From Paraburkholderia tropica (GTDB taxonomy: Bacteria > Pseudomonadota > Gammaproteobacteria > Burkholderiales > Burkholderiaceae), in NCBI RefSeq assembly GCF_900109265.1, contig NZ_FNZM01000001.1, forward strand, positions 186,001 through 250,000: 64,000 nt of DNA, given 5' to 3'. This document shows, piece after piece, positions 26,960 to 36,875 of this stretch (its first letter is position 1; each line of letters starts with the position of its first letter). A program made the position numbers and the translations under genes. The notes under the pieces were generated by a model that ran no database searches, had not been told where the DNA came from, and saw nothing but the letters and a program-made list of their open reading frames with translations.

Positions 26960-27264
26960 TATCGAATCATTGCGCGAACATCCAACCGTAAGCGATCCGC
27001 TTTCCCACACCGTTTCGTGCACCGTGCCCCCGGCCAGATCGCGCCTCCGGGCCGCGTTTTCTCCGGGAATACGCTTTGCTCAGCGACGCCGGCGCGTCTC
27101 AATCACACATCAGGACAAACCCGCGTTGCATCCGCCCCGGCCGCGACGGAGCAAGCGGAAGCGCCCTGATGGCGGCTTTTAGAGTGATTCGTTCAATTGA
27201 CAGCGGTCAATGTAATGATCCAATCTTCACCGCACAAATTATTACGAGACAGGGAGGCAGACAC

Positions 27265-28632
27265 ATGTTGGAGAGCATTGTCCGCTGCGTCGCGCTGGCC
27301 GCAGCCGCAACGCCGTTACTCGTCGCTTGTGGTGGAGGCAACGCCAGCGACCCCGCGCCGATCACGCCGGCGCAATGTTCGGGCTCGACCTGCACGAACC
27401 AGGGCGCGCCCACGAGCCAGCCGGCCGCCACGGCGCTCTGCCCCGCCGATGCCGACATCGCGAAGAACACCTATCTCGGCGGCGCGGGCAGCGGCGAGGT
27501 CGTGAGCCTGAACATCGATCCGACGAAGATGACCTACACGCTGACCTATCTCGCTTCGCCGATACCGGCGCAATCGAGTTCGGTGTCGGCCACGCGCGCG
27601 GGCCTCACGGTCACCGGCGCGGTCCAGCATCCGCCGAGCGGCGCGCTGCCCACGGCCGCGCAGATCGCCTGCGCGTTCCAGCTCCAGGCGGGCACCGGCA
27701 CGCTCAACGGCAACAGCTACACCACGGCCTATAACGCGGACAATCCGCCCACGATCTACGTGGGCTACGGCGTGGCGGGCGGCGGCATTCCCGGCGCGAC
27801 GGTCAACCTCCAAGGCGACAGCCTCGCCGCGCTGCTGTTCCCGAATGTCCAGTCGCGCACCTTCGACTTCTATCCGTTTCTCGCCTTCTCGTCGGTCAGC
27901 ACGAACATCGCGGATCTGCAGGGCAACTGGAACGCGCTGCTGTATCACATCGTGCCGACGCAGAGCTTCGCGGCGGCCGCGACCACGGCGCAGGAGACCT
28001 ACGACGCGAGCGGCAATTGCAGCGTGACGAGCGGCGCGACCAACACGCAATGCGATACGTCCTCGTCGCAATGGGCCACCGATCCCAACGGCAGCTATTT
28101 CACGAGCAGCAACGCGCCGCACATCATCACGCCGCAGTTCTCGGGGCTGGCGACCGGCGGCGCGAGCCACCTGATTCTCGGCAAGCTCAACGGCAAGATC
28201 GTGCCGGTCGTCGTGCGCACGGGCTACGTGAACGAGAACCTGCTGACGATCGCCATCGACGACGAATCCGGCATCGCGATGATGGCGCCCGCCACGTCGC
28301 TCACGTCCGGTTCGTTCGACGGCAGCTATATCGGCGCCGACTCGAACTTCGCCTACACGGCCACGCTCATCAACGGCCAAACCGCCGGCTTCCTCAAGCC
28401 CTCGACGATGACGACGCAGAGCACTTTCACGCTCGATTACACGCAAACGCATCCGGGCCTGATCGGCGCGACCGACAACAACGGCAATGCGGGCAACGTG
28501 ATCGCCGTGGGCGGCCTGTACGGGATCTTCCTGAACGGCGAGGAGAACGGCGGCGTGACCTCGACATCCGCGAACAGTCAGACGTCCAACTCGCCGTACT
28601 TCGGTGTGGGCGCACTGATCCAGCCGCAGTAA
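27265..28632 (+). CDS. DUF2957 lipoprotein 1
   Basis: 455-residue outer-membrane-type lipoprotein. The signal sequence MLESIVRCVALAAAATPL is followed by the lipobox LVAC. After a Ser/Thr/Pro-rich tether comes a Gly- and Thr-rich, beta-strand-rich body that matches DUF2957 proteins of Burkholderia as I recall them. It shares blocks such as SPIPA, YPFxxFS and ILGKLxGKIVPVVVRTG with the next gene, so the two arose by tandem duplication. ATG 27265 has AGGGAGG seven bases upstream. Function unknown; the downstream OmpW gene suggests envelope work. Confidence 0.8.
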   Translation: MLESIVRCVALAAAATPLLVACGGGNASDPAPITPAQCSGSTCTNQGAPTSQPAATALCPADADIAKNTYLGGAGSGEVVSLNIDPTKMTYTLTYLASPIPAQSSSVSATRAGLTVTGAVQHPPSGALPTAAQIACAFQLQAGTGTLNGNSYTTAYNADNPPTIYVGYGVAGGGIPGATVNLQGDSLAALLFPNVQSRTFDFYPFLAFSSVSTNIADLQGNWNALLYHIVPTQSFAAAATTAQETYDASGNCSVTSGATNTQCDTSSSQWATDPNGSYFTSSNAPHIITPQFSGLATGGASHLILGKLNGKIVPVVVRTGYVNENLLTIAIDDESGIAMMAPATSLTSGSFDGSYIGADSNFAYTATLINGQTAGFLKPSTMTTQSTFTLDYTQTHPGLIGATDNNGNAGNVIAVGGLYGIFLNGEENGGVTSTSANSQTSNSPYFGVGALIQPQ

Positions 28633-28755
28633 AGCCGCCGGCGCGCCTCCTCGAGCCATCGCTCAGGAGGCCGAAATAGCAGCAAGCAAGCTCGAAAAGG
28701 GGCGCAAGGACAGGGAGCCTGCGCCCCGCCAACAAGAATATTCCGGAGACGCGGT

Positions 28756-30030
28756 ATGACATTGAAGCATTCCGTAAAGCACCTCGCGAAGCTCTCGGCG
28801 CTCGGCGCGCCGCTGCTGCTCACGCTGAGCGCCTGCGGCGGCGGGGGCAGCGGCAGCCCGCCGCTGGTCGAAACCGCCCTGTGCCCGACCTCGCTCGACT
28901 ACAACACGGTCTACACGGGCGGCGGCGGCGACGGCGAACTGGTCAAGCTCCAGCTCGACACCACGAAGAAGACCTGGCAGATCACCTACGTCGAATCGCC
29001 GATTCCGGCCACCACCGGCACGGTCACGCCCACGCGCAAGGGCCAGGTGGTCTCGGGCACGATTACCCAGGAGACCGCGCTGCCCACGGCGAAGCTCAAT
29101 CAGTGCGCGTTCCAGCTCAACGGCGCGAGCCTCGATGCGAGCCGTCCGGCGCGCGTGTTCATCGGCTTCGGCGTCGCGGGCGGCACGATTCCCGGCGCGG
29201 AAATCCAGTTCGCGGGCTCGGGCGGCATCGGCGTGGTGCCGGACACGAAGTTCCCGTACTACCCGTTCATCGGTTTTTCGACGCTCGAAACCAATATCGC
29301 CAACGTCGCGGGCACGTATAACCAGCTCGGCTATCACCAGGTGCCGTCGCAGAACTTCCTGCCGGCCGCCGTCGACGCGAAGATCACCATCAACGCCGAC
29401 GGCACGTGGCAGGAGTGCGACAACAGCGGCGTGAACGCCGGCACCTGCCAGCAGCCCGGCACGAATTTCGTGCAGTCGAGCGACGGCAGCGGCGCGTTCG
29501 AAACCGACAACTTCCAGGGGCAGGTCAAGCCCACGCTCGTCACCGGCAAGAACGCGGCGAAGGGCTTCATGATCGTCGGCAAGCTGCGCAATCAGCTCGT
29601 GCCGGTGCTCGTGCGCACGGGCGTGGCGTATCCGCAGGTCGGCGTCGATCCGCAGAGCGGCGCCACCGGTCCGGTCGCCGACGACGAGTCGGGCATCTCG
29701 GTGCTCGCGCCGCAGACGGCCGTCGCGCAGGGTTCGCAGGACGGCGAGTACATCGGCGTGGACAGCCAGTTCGATTACCGCACGCTGGCGCTGTCGGGCA
29801 CGCAGGGCACGCTGCTCGATCCGTTCAACGCGTCGCAGGCGGCGCTGGCCACCGCGCTCGATCTGAACTTCACCGAGAGCGTGCCGGGTCTCGTGACCAC
29901 CACGCACGTGAATGCGTCGACCGGCACCACGCCGACCGGCAAGATGATTTTCACGGGCGGCGTGTTCGGCTTCCTCGACCTGACGAATGCTTCGTCGCCG
30001 TACTTCACCGCGGGCGCGTTCGTGCAGTAA
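28756..30030 (+). CDS. DUF2957 lipoprotein 2
   Basis: 424-residue paralogue of the preceding lipoprotein, with signal peptide and lipobox LSAC followed by a Gly-rich stretch. Conserved blocks include ITYVESPIPATTG, YYPFIGFSTLETNIA and IVGKLRNQLVPVLVRTG. The 123-base gap and shared orientation suggest one transcript with the first copy and OmpW. Cysteine pairs in both proteins (for example ECDNSGVNAGTC here) suggest disulfides in the envelope. No enzymatic motif is visible. Confidence 0.8.
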   Translation: MTLKHSVKHLAKLSALGAPLLLTLSACGGGGSGSPPLVETALCPTSLDYNTVYTGGGGDGELVKLQLDTTKKTWQITYVESPIPATTGTVTPTRKGQVVSGTITQETALPTAKLNQCAFQLNGASLDASRPARVFIGFGVAGGTIPGAEIQFAGSGGIGVVPDTKFPYYPFIGFSTLETNIANVAGTYNQLGYHQVPSQNFLPAAVDAKITINADGTWQECDNSGVNAGTCQQPGTNFVQSSDGSGAFETDNFQGQVKPTLVTGKNAAKGFMIVGKLRNQLVPVLVRTGVAYPQVGVDPQSGATGPVADDESGISVLAPQTAVAQGSQDGEYIGVDSQFDYRTLALSGTQGTLLDPFNASQAALATALDLNFTESVPGLVTTTHVNASTGTTPTGKMIFTGGVFGFLDLTNASSPYFTAGAFVQ

Positions 30031-30220
30031 TCCGCACGCCCGCCACGCGCATCGATCGACACATGACGATGCCGTGCCCATGAGGCAACCGCTCTCCGTG
30101 TGCGCGCCGCCGGCAACGCGCACACGGGCCGCAAGGCACGCGCAGGACCGGCCGTTCATGAGACGGCCGCCGCGCGCAGGCAGGTTTGCCCGAACCTGAG
30201 AGAAACAGGGAGGAACAACA

Positions 30221-31048
30221 ATGATGAGACGTCTTGCGCTGGCGGCGATGGTCGCCGGCATGTCCACGGCTGCGCATGCCCAGCATGCGGGCGACAACGT
30301 CGCCGTACTCGGCTGGTTCCACGTCGCGCCCCAGCAATCGAGCACGCCGCTCACCACCACGGTCGCGCCCACGCCGATCAACACGCCGCTGCGTCTGCCG
30401 AACTCGTTCACCTCGCCGGGCACGAGCCTGACGACGAACAACGCGAACACCGTGGGCCTCGTCTTCAGCCACTTCCTGACCGATCACATCGCGGTCTCGA
30501 CGGTGGCGGGCGTGCCGCCGAAATTCAAGCTCTACGGCCACGGCACAATCAAGCCGCCGGGACCGGCGGGCGCGCTTGGCAGCCAGAATCTCGACGATCC
30601 GGCCACCAATCCGATCGTCCAGAGCGTGCGGCAGTGGAGCCCGGCGGTGATCTTCCAGTACTACTTCCGCGACGCCGATGCGAAGTTCCGGCCGTTCGTC
30701 GGGATCGGCGTGTCGTACAACTGGTTCTCGGACATCCAGCTCAACCCGAACTTCGTGAAGGCGACCCAGGACAATCTGGGTTCGGTGCTCGCGGCGGGCG
30801 CGGGCAAGACGGGGCAGACGCAGATCAGCGCGAAGGCGTCGTCGTCGTGGCAGCCGGTGTTCAATATCGGCGCGGAATATCAGATCACGCAGCATCTCGG
30901 GCTGGTGGCGTCGTTGACGTATATTCCGCTGAAGACCACGTCATCCGTGATCATCAAGGCCGCCGACGGCACCGAACTCGGCGTGAGCCGCGCCGAACTC
31001 AAGGCCGACCCGATCATTTCGTTCCTCGCGGTCTCTTACAAGTTCTGA
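30221..31048 (+). CDS. ompW: OmpW-family outer membrane protein
   Basis: 275-residue precursor with signal peptide MMRRLALAAMVAGMSTAAHA. The mature part consists of alternating amphipathic strands and ends in FLAVSYKF, a typical terminal aromatic for beta-barrel insertion. OmpW proteins are eight-stranded barrels that pass small hydrophobic molecules. Blocks such as LTDHIAVSTVAGVPPKFKLYGHG and PAVIFQYYF are characteristic. The ATG follows GGGAGGA. It may supply hydrophobic substrates to the oxidative operon that begins 1.4 kb downstream, which is an inference. Confidence 0.88.
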   Translation: MMRRLALAAMVAGMSTAAHAQHAGDNVAVLGWFHVAPQQSSTPLTTTVAPTPINTPLRLPNSFTSPGTSLTTNNANTVGLVFSHFLTDHIAVSTVAGVPPKFKLYGHGTIKPPGPAGALGSQNLDDPATNPIVQSVRQWSPAVIFQYYFRDADAKFRPFVGIGVSYNWFSDIQLNPNFVKATQDNLGSVLAAGAGKTGQTQISAKASSSWQPVFNIGAEYQITQHLGLVASLTYIPLKTTSSVIIKAADGTELGVSRAELKADPIISFLAVSYKF

Positions 31049-31177
31049 CCGGCGCTTACGCATGCACGCCGCGTTGCGCGTGCATGCGCACACTTGCAGC
31101 AATATAAGGCGGATAGCGGGACGATTTCGGCGGACATCGGCTCGCGCGAGCACGGCGGCTCGCGCTAAAATCGGCGC

Positions 31178-32089
31178 ATGCCGAAAACGCCCACGACTCC
31201 CGTTCCCGATTCCGCGCCCGAGCGCCCCGACGACAGCGAGTACACCGTCGACGAACTCGCGCGCGTGACCGGCACCACGGTGCGCAACGTGCGCGCCTAT
31301 CAGGACCGCGATCTGCTCATGCCGCCCGACAAGCGCGGCCGCGTGGGCATTTACAACGACTCGCACGTGGCGCGGCTCAAGCTCATCAATCACCTGCTCG
31401 CGCGCGGCTACACGCTCTCGAATATCCAGGACCTCATCAAGGCCATCGACGACGGCGGCGATCTGCGCTCGATCCTCGGCCTCGAAAACGCGATCGGCGG
31501 TCCGTGGTCGCATGCGCGGCCCAAAACCTATTCGCTGCCCGAACTGATCAAGCTGTTCGGCCCGCAGGCGCCCAGCAGCCTCACGCGGCTCGCCGAATTC
31601 GGCCTGCTGGAACGCAAGGGCCTGTCGTTCGTCGCGCGCAATCCGGCCATGCTCGACGCGGCCGCGGCCACCGTGCGCGAAGGCATTCCCGCGCGCGACC
31701 TGCTCGACGTGCTGGAGAAGGCGCGTCCGCATTTCGACGCCATCGCGCGCGTGCTGGTGGAAATGGTCGTGCGCCATCTCGACCGCTACGACGCCGGCGC
31801 GCTGCCGCCCGCGACCGACATGCCGGGACTCGTCGAGGCGATCTGGCGGCTGCGTCCGCTCTCCTCGGTGTTCGTCGAGAACGAGATCCTGCGCGCGCTC
31901 GAAGCGCAGTCGAGCGAGTATCTGGGCGGCCGCGTGGCCACCATCCTCGACGCCAAACTCGGCCAGCGCGCGAGCGCCGATCCCCATGCCGATGCGGATG
32001 GCGACGCCGATGCGCCGCCGGCCGCGAGCAAAAGCGCCTCGCGCACGGCAAAGAAACCTTCGCTCAAGTCCGCGCTGAAGAAGCGCTGA
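31178..32089 (+). CDS. MerR-family transcriptional regulator
   Basis: 303-residue regulator. The N-terminal winged helix at residues about 20-90 contains YTVDELARVTGTTVRNVRAY and RVGIYNDSHVARLKLINHLL. A longer C-terminal region follows and ends in a Lys-rich tail (KKPSLKSALKKR). MerR proteins twist promoters with long spacers. It lies immediately before, and in the same orientation as, the seven-gene monooxygenase operon and is the obvious regulator. The inverted repeat at 32390-32407 is a candidate site. Confidence 0.87.
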   Translation: MPKTPTTPVPDSAPERPDDSEYTVDELARVTGTTVRNVRAYQDRDLLMPPDKRGRVGIYNDSHVARLKLINHLLARGYTLSNIQDLIKAIDDGGDLRSILGLENAIGGPWSHARPKTYSLPELIKLFGPQAPSSLTRLAEFGLLERKGLSFVARNPAMLDAAAATVREGIPARDLLDVLEKARPHFDAIARVLVEMVVRHLDRYDAGALPPATDMPGLVEAIWRLRPLSSVFVENEILRALEAQSSEYLGGRVATILDAKLGQRASADPHADADGDADAPPAASKSASRTAKKPSLKSALKKR

Positions 32090-32188
32090 TCTCCCGCCGA
32101 TCTCACGCCGATCCGGCTTCTGACGCGCGCCGCCACGGCTCGCGTTTCGGCTTTTGCGCGGCTTTCGCGTGCCTTGCGCTCGACGCCT

Positions 32189-32219
32189 GAAAACGCCCTA
32201 AACACGCTCCCGCGTTTTC
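32189..32219 (+). terminator. Possible terminator of merR
   Basis: GAAAACGC (32189-32196) and GCGTTTTC (32212-32219) are exact inverted repeats separated by 15 bases, followed within 8 bases by a run of six T. Confidence 0.45.
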
Positions 32220-32389
32220 GGCCCCGTTTTTTCCTCTCCGTTTTTTCCCGCTCCCACGTCCGTCCGAGTCGCGCCAAATCCGCCTGAAACCCATGCCAGG
32301 CAGGCGTTTTCGCGTATTCGCAGCCGCCGCGCGTTGTGTCCCGAATGCTCCCTCTAGCCCCTTGCGCGATCTCGCCGCGCGCACTATGT

Positions 32390-32407
32390 TTACATCATTC
32401 AATGTAA
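32390..32407. promoter_or_regulatory. Operator candidate of the monooxygenase operon
   Basis: TTACAT and ATGTAA are exact inverted repeats around CATTCA, with further symmetry outside (TGTT and AACA). It lies about 35-50 bases before the start codon of the first operon gene, in the only AT-rich stretch nearby. Confidence 0.5.
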
Positions 32408-32440
32408 CAGTTAAAAATGAACCATAGGGAGACGATCCGG

Positions 32441-33997
32441 ATGAACGCATCCACCCGGTCTTTGGGCGAGCCGCTTGGCGTCGCCATCATCGGCACCGGT
32501 TTCGCGGGGCTGGGCATGGCGATCCGTCTGCTGCAGCGCGGCCACACCGATTTCGCCGTATTCGAGAAGGCCGGCTCCGTGGGCGGCACCTGGCGGGACA
32601 ACCATTACCCCGGCTGCGCGTGCGACGTGCAATCGCACGTCTACTCGTTTTCGTTCGCGCCGAACCCGCGCTGGACGCGCATGTTCGCGCCCCAGCCCGA
32701 GATTCGCGCGTATCTGAACCGCTGCGTCGACAAGTTCCGTCTCTCGCCGTGGCTCAACTTCGACCACGAGCTCCAGAGCGCGCAATGGGACGACGCCGCG
32801 CATTGCTGGCGCCTTGCCTTCGCGAACGGCCGCCGCATCAGCGCGCGCGTGCTGATTTCGGCGATGGGCGGTCTCTCGCGCGCCGCGCTGCCCGCGATTC
32901 CCGGCGTGGAAAGCTTCGCGGGCAAGGCCTTCCACTCGCAGCACTGGGACCACGCCTATGCGCTCGAAGGCAAGCGCGTGGCCGTGATCGGCACGGGCGC
33001 GAGCGCGATCCAGTTCGTGCCGCAGATCGCGCCGAAAGTGGCGAAGCTCGACCTGTTCCAGCGCACGCCGCCGTGGATCATGCCCAAACCCGACCGCGCG
33101 CTCTCGCCGTTCGAGCAGTGGATGTTCCGCACGCTGCCGTTCACGCAGAAGATCATGCGCACGGGCCTGTACTGGCTGCTCGAATCGCGCGTGCTCGGCT
33201 TCGCGATTCATCCCTCGCTGATGAAGAACGTGCAGAAGATCGCGCTGCGCCACATCCGCCATCACGTGAAGGACCCGGCGTTGCGTGCGGCCGTCACGCC
33301 CGACTACACGATCGGCTGCAAGCGCGTGCTGATCTCGAACGACTACTATCCGGCGCTCACGCGCGAGAACGTCGACGTGGTGACGAACGACATCGCGCGC
33401 ATCGACGCCACCGGCGTCATCACCGCCGACGGCCGGCATCGCGAAGTCGACTGCATCATCTACGGCACCGGTTTTCAGGTCGCCGATCCGTTTCCGCGCG
33501 GCGCGATCATCGGGCGCGACGGCGTGGATATCGTCGATACGTGGCGCAACGGCGCGCATGCGTATCTGGGCACCGCGCTGCCCGGCTATCCGAACTTCTT
33601 CATGCTGGTCGGCCCGAACACGGGGCTCGGCCACAACTCGATGGTGTTCATGATCGAGTCGCAGATCGAATACGTGCTCGGCGCGCTCGACGCCATGAAG
33701 AAGGACCGCGCCGATTCGATCGAGGTTCGTCCGAGCGTCGAAGCGCGCTTCAACGAGCGCATCCAGCAGAAGCTCGATCGCGCGATCTGGTCGGTGGGCG
33801 GCTGCAAGAGCTGGTATCTCGATCCGCGCAACGGCAAGAACACCACGCTCTGGCCGGGCTTCACCTGGCGCTTTCGCCAGGCCACCGCGAGCTTTTCGAT
33901 CGGCGAATATCAGGTGTTCCGCAAAACACATCATCAGGATGCCGAACTACCGTTGAGCGTCGCGGCGCACACGACACACACGACCGAGGCCGCCTGA
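32441..33997 (+). CDS. Flavin-containing Baeyer-Villiger-type monooxygenase
   Basis: 518-residue NADPH- and FAD-dependent monooxygenase. It has the FAD Rossmann motif GTGFAGLGMA near the N-terminus, the family fingerprint FxGxxxHxxxW as FAGKAFHSQHW, and the NADPH Rossmann motif VIGTGASAIQFV. Typical reactions insert oxygen next to a ketone to give an ester. An upstream ATG at 32417 is possible, but AGGGAGA at 32426-32432 is spaced for ATG 32441. Downstream hydrolases could open the ester and the acyl-CoA ligase could activate the acid, so the operon reads as a ketone or alkanone degradation pathway. Confidence 0.88.
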   Translation: MNASTRSLGEPLGVAIIGTGFAGLGMAIRLLQRGHTDFAVFEKAGSVGGTWRDNHYPGCACDVQSHVYSFSFAPNPRWTRMFAPQPEIRAYLNRCVDKFRLSPWLNFDHELQSAQWDDAAHCWRLAFANGRRISARVLISAMGGLSRAALPAIPGVESFAGKAFHSQHWDHAYALEGKRVAVIGTGASAIQFVPQIAPKVAKLDLFQRTPPWIMPKPDRALSPFEQWMFRTLPFTQKIMRTGLYWLLESRVLGFAIHPSLMKNVQKIALRHIRHHVKDPALRAAVTPDYTIGCKRVLISNDYYPALTRENVDVVTNDIARIDATGVITADGRHREVDCIIYGTGFQVADPFPRGAIIGRDGVDIVDTWRNGAHAYLGTALPGYPNFFMLVGPNTGLGHNSMVFMIESQIEYVLGALDAMKKDRADSIEVRPSVEARFNERIQQKLDRAIWSVGGCKSWYLDPRNGKNTTLWPGFTWRFRQATASFSIGEYQVFRKTHHQDAELPLSVAAHTTHTTEAA

Positions 33998-34026
33998 GCG
34001 GCCCAACAGGGAGAGGGAGCACTGAC

Positions 34027-34965
34027 ATGAAACACTTCGACAACAAGGTCGCCGCCATCACGGGCGCAGGCTCGGGCATGGGCCGCTCGCTCGCGGTGCA
34101 GCTCGCGGGCGCGGGCTGCCATCTCGCGCTCGCCGACAAGAACGCCGTGGGCCTCGCCGAAACCGAGCGCATCGTGCGCGCGCTCGCGCCGAGCGTGCGT
34201 GTGACGACGCGCGTGCTCGACGTGGGCAAGCGCGACGCGATGTTCGCGTGGGCCGACGAAACCGCCGCCGCGCACGGCCGCGTGAACCTCGTGTTCAACA
34301 ACGCGGGCGTGGCGCTCTCCAGCACCATCGACGGCATGTCTTACGACGATCTCGAATGGATCGTGAACATCAACTTCTGGGGCGTCGTGCACGGCACGAA
34401 GGCGTTTCTGCCGTATCTGAAAGCGTCGGGCGACGGCCATATCGTCAATACGTCGAGCGTGTTCGGCCTGTTCGCGCAACCGGGCATGAGCGGCTACAAC
34501 GCCACCAAGTTCGCGGTGCGCGGCTTCACCGAATCGCTGCGCCAGGAACTCGACATGATGAAGTGCGGCGTCTCGGCCACCTGCGTGCATCCGGGCGGCA
34601 TCCGCACCAACATCGCCCAGGCGAGCCGCGTCGCGTCGAACATGGTCGGCTTCATGGTCGCGAGCGAGCAGCAGGGCAAGGACGAATTCGAGAAGTTCTT
34701 CATCACCACCGCCGACGACGCCGCGCGCACGATCCTCACGGGCGTGCGCCGCAACGCGCGCCGCGTGCTGATCGGGCGCGACGCGCGCGCCGCCGACTGG
34801 CTCGCGCGCGTGCTGCCGTCCGCGTACCAGGCGCTCGTCGTGATGAGCGCGCGCCGCGAAGCCGCCAAGGCGAACCGCCGCGCCCGACGCGCCGCGCGCG
34901 AAGCCGCGCTCAACGGCGGAGCAAGAAACAACAACGCAGGCAATAATCAGGGAGAAACAGCATGA
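34027..34965 (+). CDS. Short-chain dehydrogenase/reductase
   Basis: 312-residue NAD(P)-dependent oxidoreductase. It has the cofactor motif TGAGSGMG, the NNAG motif, catalytic Ser in NTSSVFG and the YxxxK pair in YNATKFAVRG. It probably interconverts an alcohol and the ketone used by the monooxygenase. A C-terminal tail of about 40 residues is Arg/Ala- and Asn-rich and looks disordered. GGGAG precedes the ATG. The stop codon overlaps the next start (ATGA), indicating translational coupling. Confidence 0.88.
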   Translation: MKHFDNKVAAITGAGSGMGRSLAVQLAGAGCHLALADKNAVGLAETERIVRALAPSVRVTTRVLDVGKRDAMFAWADETAAAHGRVNLVFNNAGVALSSTIDGMSYDDLEWIVNINFWGVVHGTKAFLPYLKASGDGHIVNTSSVFGLFAQPGMSGYNATKFAVRGFTESLRQELDMMKCGVSATCVHPGGIRTNIAQASRVASNMVGFMVASEQQGKDEFEKFFITTADDAARTILTGVRRNARRVLIGRDARAADWLARVLPSAYQALVVMSARREAAKANRRARRAAREAALNGGARNNNAGNNQGETA

Positions 34966-35864
34966 TCATGCCGGTCCGACGCGATATCCGCTTCGCGCTA
35001 CCGCCCGAACGGGCTTGCGACTGGCACGTCGAAGGCGTGCCGGTCACTCACTTCTTCAACGCGCTGTCGCTGCTTTTTCCCGCGGGCGAGCGCTTTTTCA
35101 TGGACTCCGTGCGCCACTATCGCGACCAGATCGACGACCCCGACCTCAAGAAGCAGGTGATGGGTTTCATCGGCCAGGAAGCCATGCACACGCGCGAGCA
35201 CGTCGAGTACAACGACCTGCTGCAAGCGGCGGGACTGCCCGCGCACAAGCTCGACAAGCGGCTGTGGGCGATCCTCAACTTCGCGCGCAAGGTGTTGCCG
35301 CCTTCGCTGCAACTCGCGCAGACGGTCGCGCTCGAACACTACACGGCCATGCTCGCGGATCTGCTGCTCGCCGAAACCGGTTCGCGCATCGAAGGCTCGG
35401 TCGATGGCTACAAGCAGATGTGGCTCTGGCACGCGCTCGAGGAAACCGAGCACAAGTCGGTCTCGTACGACGTGTGGAATACGGTCATCAAGCCGGGCCC
35501 GAAGCGCTATCTGATGCGCACCGGCACGATGCTCGCGACCACCGTGCTGTTCTGGCTCATCGTGTTCGACTATCACCTCGCGCTGATGCGCCGCCACAAG
35601 CGTCGCATCGGCAAATTCAGCGGCTGGTGGAAGCTGTTCAAGTTTCTCTACGGTCCGCGCCACGGCGTGTTCCCGAGCATCGCGATGGAATGGCTGCGTT
35701 TCTTCAAGCCCGGTTTTCATCCGTGGGATCACAACAACCGCCAGCATCTCGAACGCATCGACGGCCTGATCTCGCAGATCGACGCCACTAACGCGCAGTA
35801 CGCCTCGCAGGCCGCGCCGCGCCGTGTGCCGCTGCATCCGGCGGGCTCGCCGCGCGCGGCCTGA
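34962..35864 (+). CDS. Metal-dependent hydrolase family protein (COG3687)
   Basis: 300-residue protein of the family annotated as predicted metal-dependent hydrolase. Metal-ligand candidates occur in GQEAMHTREHVEYND and in HALEETEHKSVSYD, two Glu/His clusters reminiscent of a di-iron helical bundle. One hydrophobic segment (TVLFWLIVFDYHLAL) suggests membrane contact. ATGA overlap with the SDR gene. Genes of this family often sit beside SDR and BVMO genes, as here; the real reaction is not established. Confidence 0.82.
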   Translation: MIMPVRRDIRFALPPERACDWHVEGVPVTHFFNALSLLFPAGERFFMDSVRHYRDQIDDPDLKKQVMGFIGQEAMHTREHVEYNDLLQAAGLPAHKLDKRLWAILNFARKVLPPSLQLAQTVALEHYTAMLADLLLAETGSRIEGSVDGYKQMWLWHALEETEHKSVSYDVWNTVIKPGPKRYLMRTGTMLATTVLFWLIVFDYHLALMRRHKRRIGKFSGWWKLFKFLYGPRHGVFPSIAMEWLRFFKPGFHPWDHNNRQHLERIDGLISQIDATNAQYASQAAPRRVPLHPAGSPRAA

Positions 35865-35870
35865 CGCATC

Positions 35871-36791
35871 ATGGCCGCGATCGAAACCTTCGAAGTCGAT
35901 GCCGGCGACGTGCGGCTCGCGGTCTATGCGAGCGGCCCGCGCGACGCGCCGCCGCTCGTGCTCGTGCACGGCTATCCCGATTCGGCGCGCGTGTGGGACG
36001 CGTTGCGGCGCGAACTGGACGCGCGCTATCGCGTGATCGCGTACGACGTGCGCGGCATGGGCGCGTCGAGCGCGCCGTCGAATCGCGCGGGTTATCGGCT
36101 CGAACGGCTCGCGCACGATCTGATGACGGTCGCCGAGGCGACGTGCGGCGCGCGGCCGTTTCATCTCGTTGCGCACGACTGGGGCTCGATTCAGTGCTGG
36201 GAAGCTGTCACCAATCCGGCCAACGCGGCGCGCCTCGCGTCCTATACGTCGATTTCGGGGCCGTGCCTCGATCACGTCTTTCGCGCGCCGACGAATTTCC
36301 GCCAGACGCTCAAGTCCTGGTATATCGCGTTCTTTCATCTGCCGCTGGTGCCGCAGCTCGTCTGGCGGCTCGGCGGCGCGGCGCTCTGGCCGTGGTGGCT
36401 GCGCAAGACCGAAGGCGTGCGCGCCGAACGCGATCCGCAGCAATTGCGCAACTGCCTGAACGGTTTGCAGCTGTATCGCGCGAATTTCATCGCGTGCGCG
36501 CGGCGGCCGCGCGAGCGGCGCACGCAGGTGCCCGTCCAGTTCATCGTGCCGCGCTTCGACCGCTATGTGACGCCCGCGATGTCCGAGCACGTCGCGCAGT
36601 GGCTCGGACGTTACCGGCGCGAGCTCATCGACGCGCCGCACTGGACCGTGGTGCGCGACGCGCCGCTGATTGCCGCGCGCGTGCATCGCTTCATCGCGTG
36701 GGTGCGCAACGAGGCGTCGCCGCCGGTGCAGGCCGTGGAGGCTTCGCAGACGAGCGACGCCCGCGCGAGCGTGCTGCCTGAGAGAACTTGA
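35871..36791 (+). CDS. Alpha/beta hydrolase, epoxide-hydrolase-like
   Basis: 306-residue cytoplasmic hydrolase. LVHGYPDSARVWD carries the oxyanion HGxP motif. The nucleophile elbow VAHDWGS has Asp instead of Ser, as in epoxide hydrolases and haloalkane dehalogenases. A cap region rich in Trp (residues about 140-200) follows. Six bases after the preceding gene, so it belongs to the operon. It may open an epoxide or related product; the exact substrate is unknown. Confidence 0.85.
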   Translation: MAAIETFEVDAGDVRLAVYASGPRDAPPLVLVHGYPDSARVWDALRRELDARYRVIAYDVRGMGASSAPSNRAGYRLERLAHDLMTVAEATCGARPFHLVAHDWGSIQCWEAVTNPANAARLASYTSISGPCLDHVFRAPTNFRQTLKSWYIAFFHLPLVPQLVWRLGGAALWPWWLRKTEGVRAERDPQQLRNCLNGLQLYRANFIACARRPRERRTQVPVQFIVPRFDRYVTPAMSEHVAQWLGRYRRELIDAPHWTVVRDAPLIAARVHRFIAWVRNEASPPVQAVEASQTSDARASVLPERT

Positions 36792-36875
36792 ACAGCGTCG
36801 TTACCGCGCGCATCGCCACGCAGCAACGCGCGGTCATGACAACATCGAGACACACCCCTTCGGAGAGGTCCGCCG

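Larger units (their letters stand above)
26456..27264. other. Gene-free region with four iterons and a 20-bp palindrome
   Basis: About 810 bases with no convincing gene. It includes iteron-like sites at 26598, 26717, 26831 and 26875, all in one orientation, and a perfect 20-bp palindrome at 26940-26959. The right end, AT-rich from about 27185, should hold the promoter of the lipoprotein gene. Confidence 0.6.
32090..32440. other. Intergenic region between merR and monooxygenase operon
   Basis: About 350 bases. It contains a possible terminator hairpin at 32189-32219 followed by T-rich tracts, and an AT-rich promoter region with an inverted repeat at 32390-32407. Confidence 0.5.
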
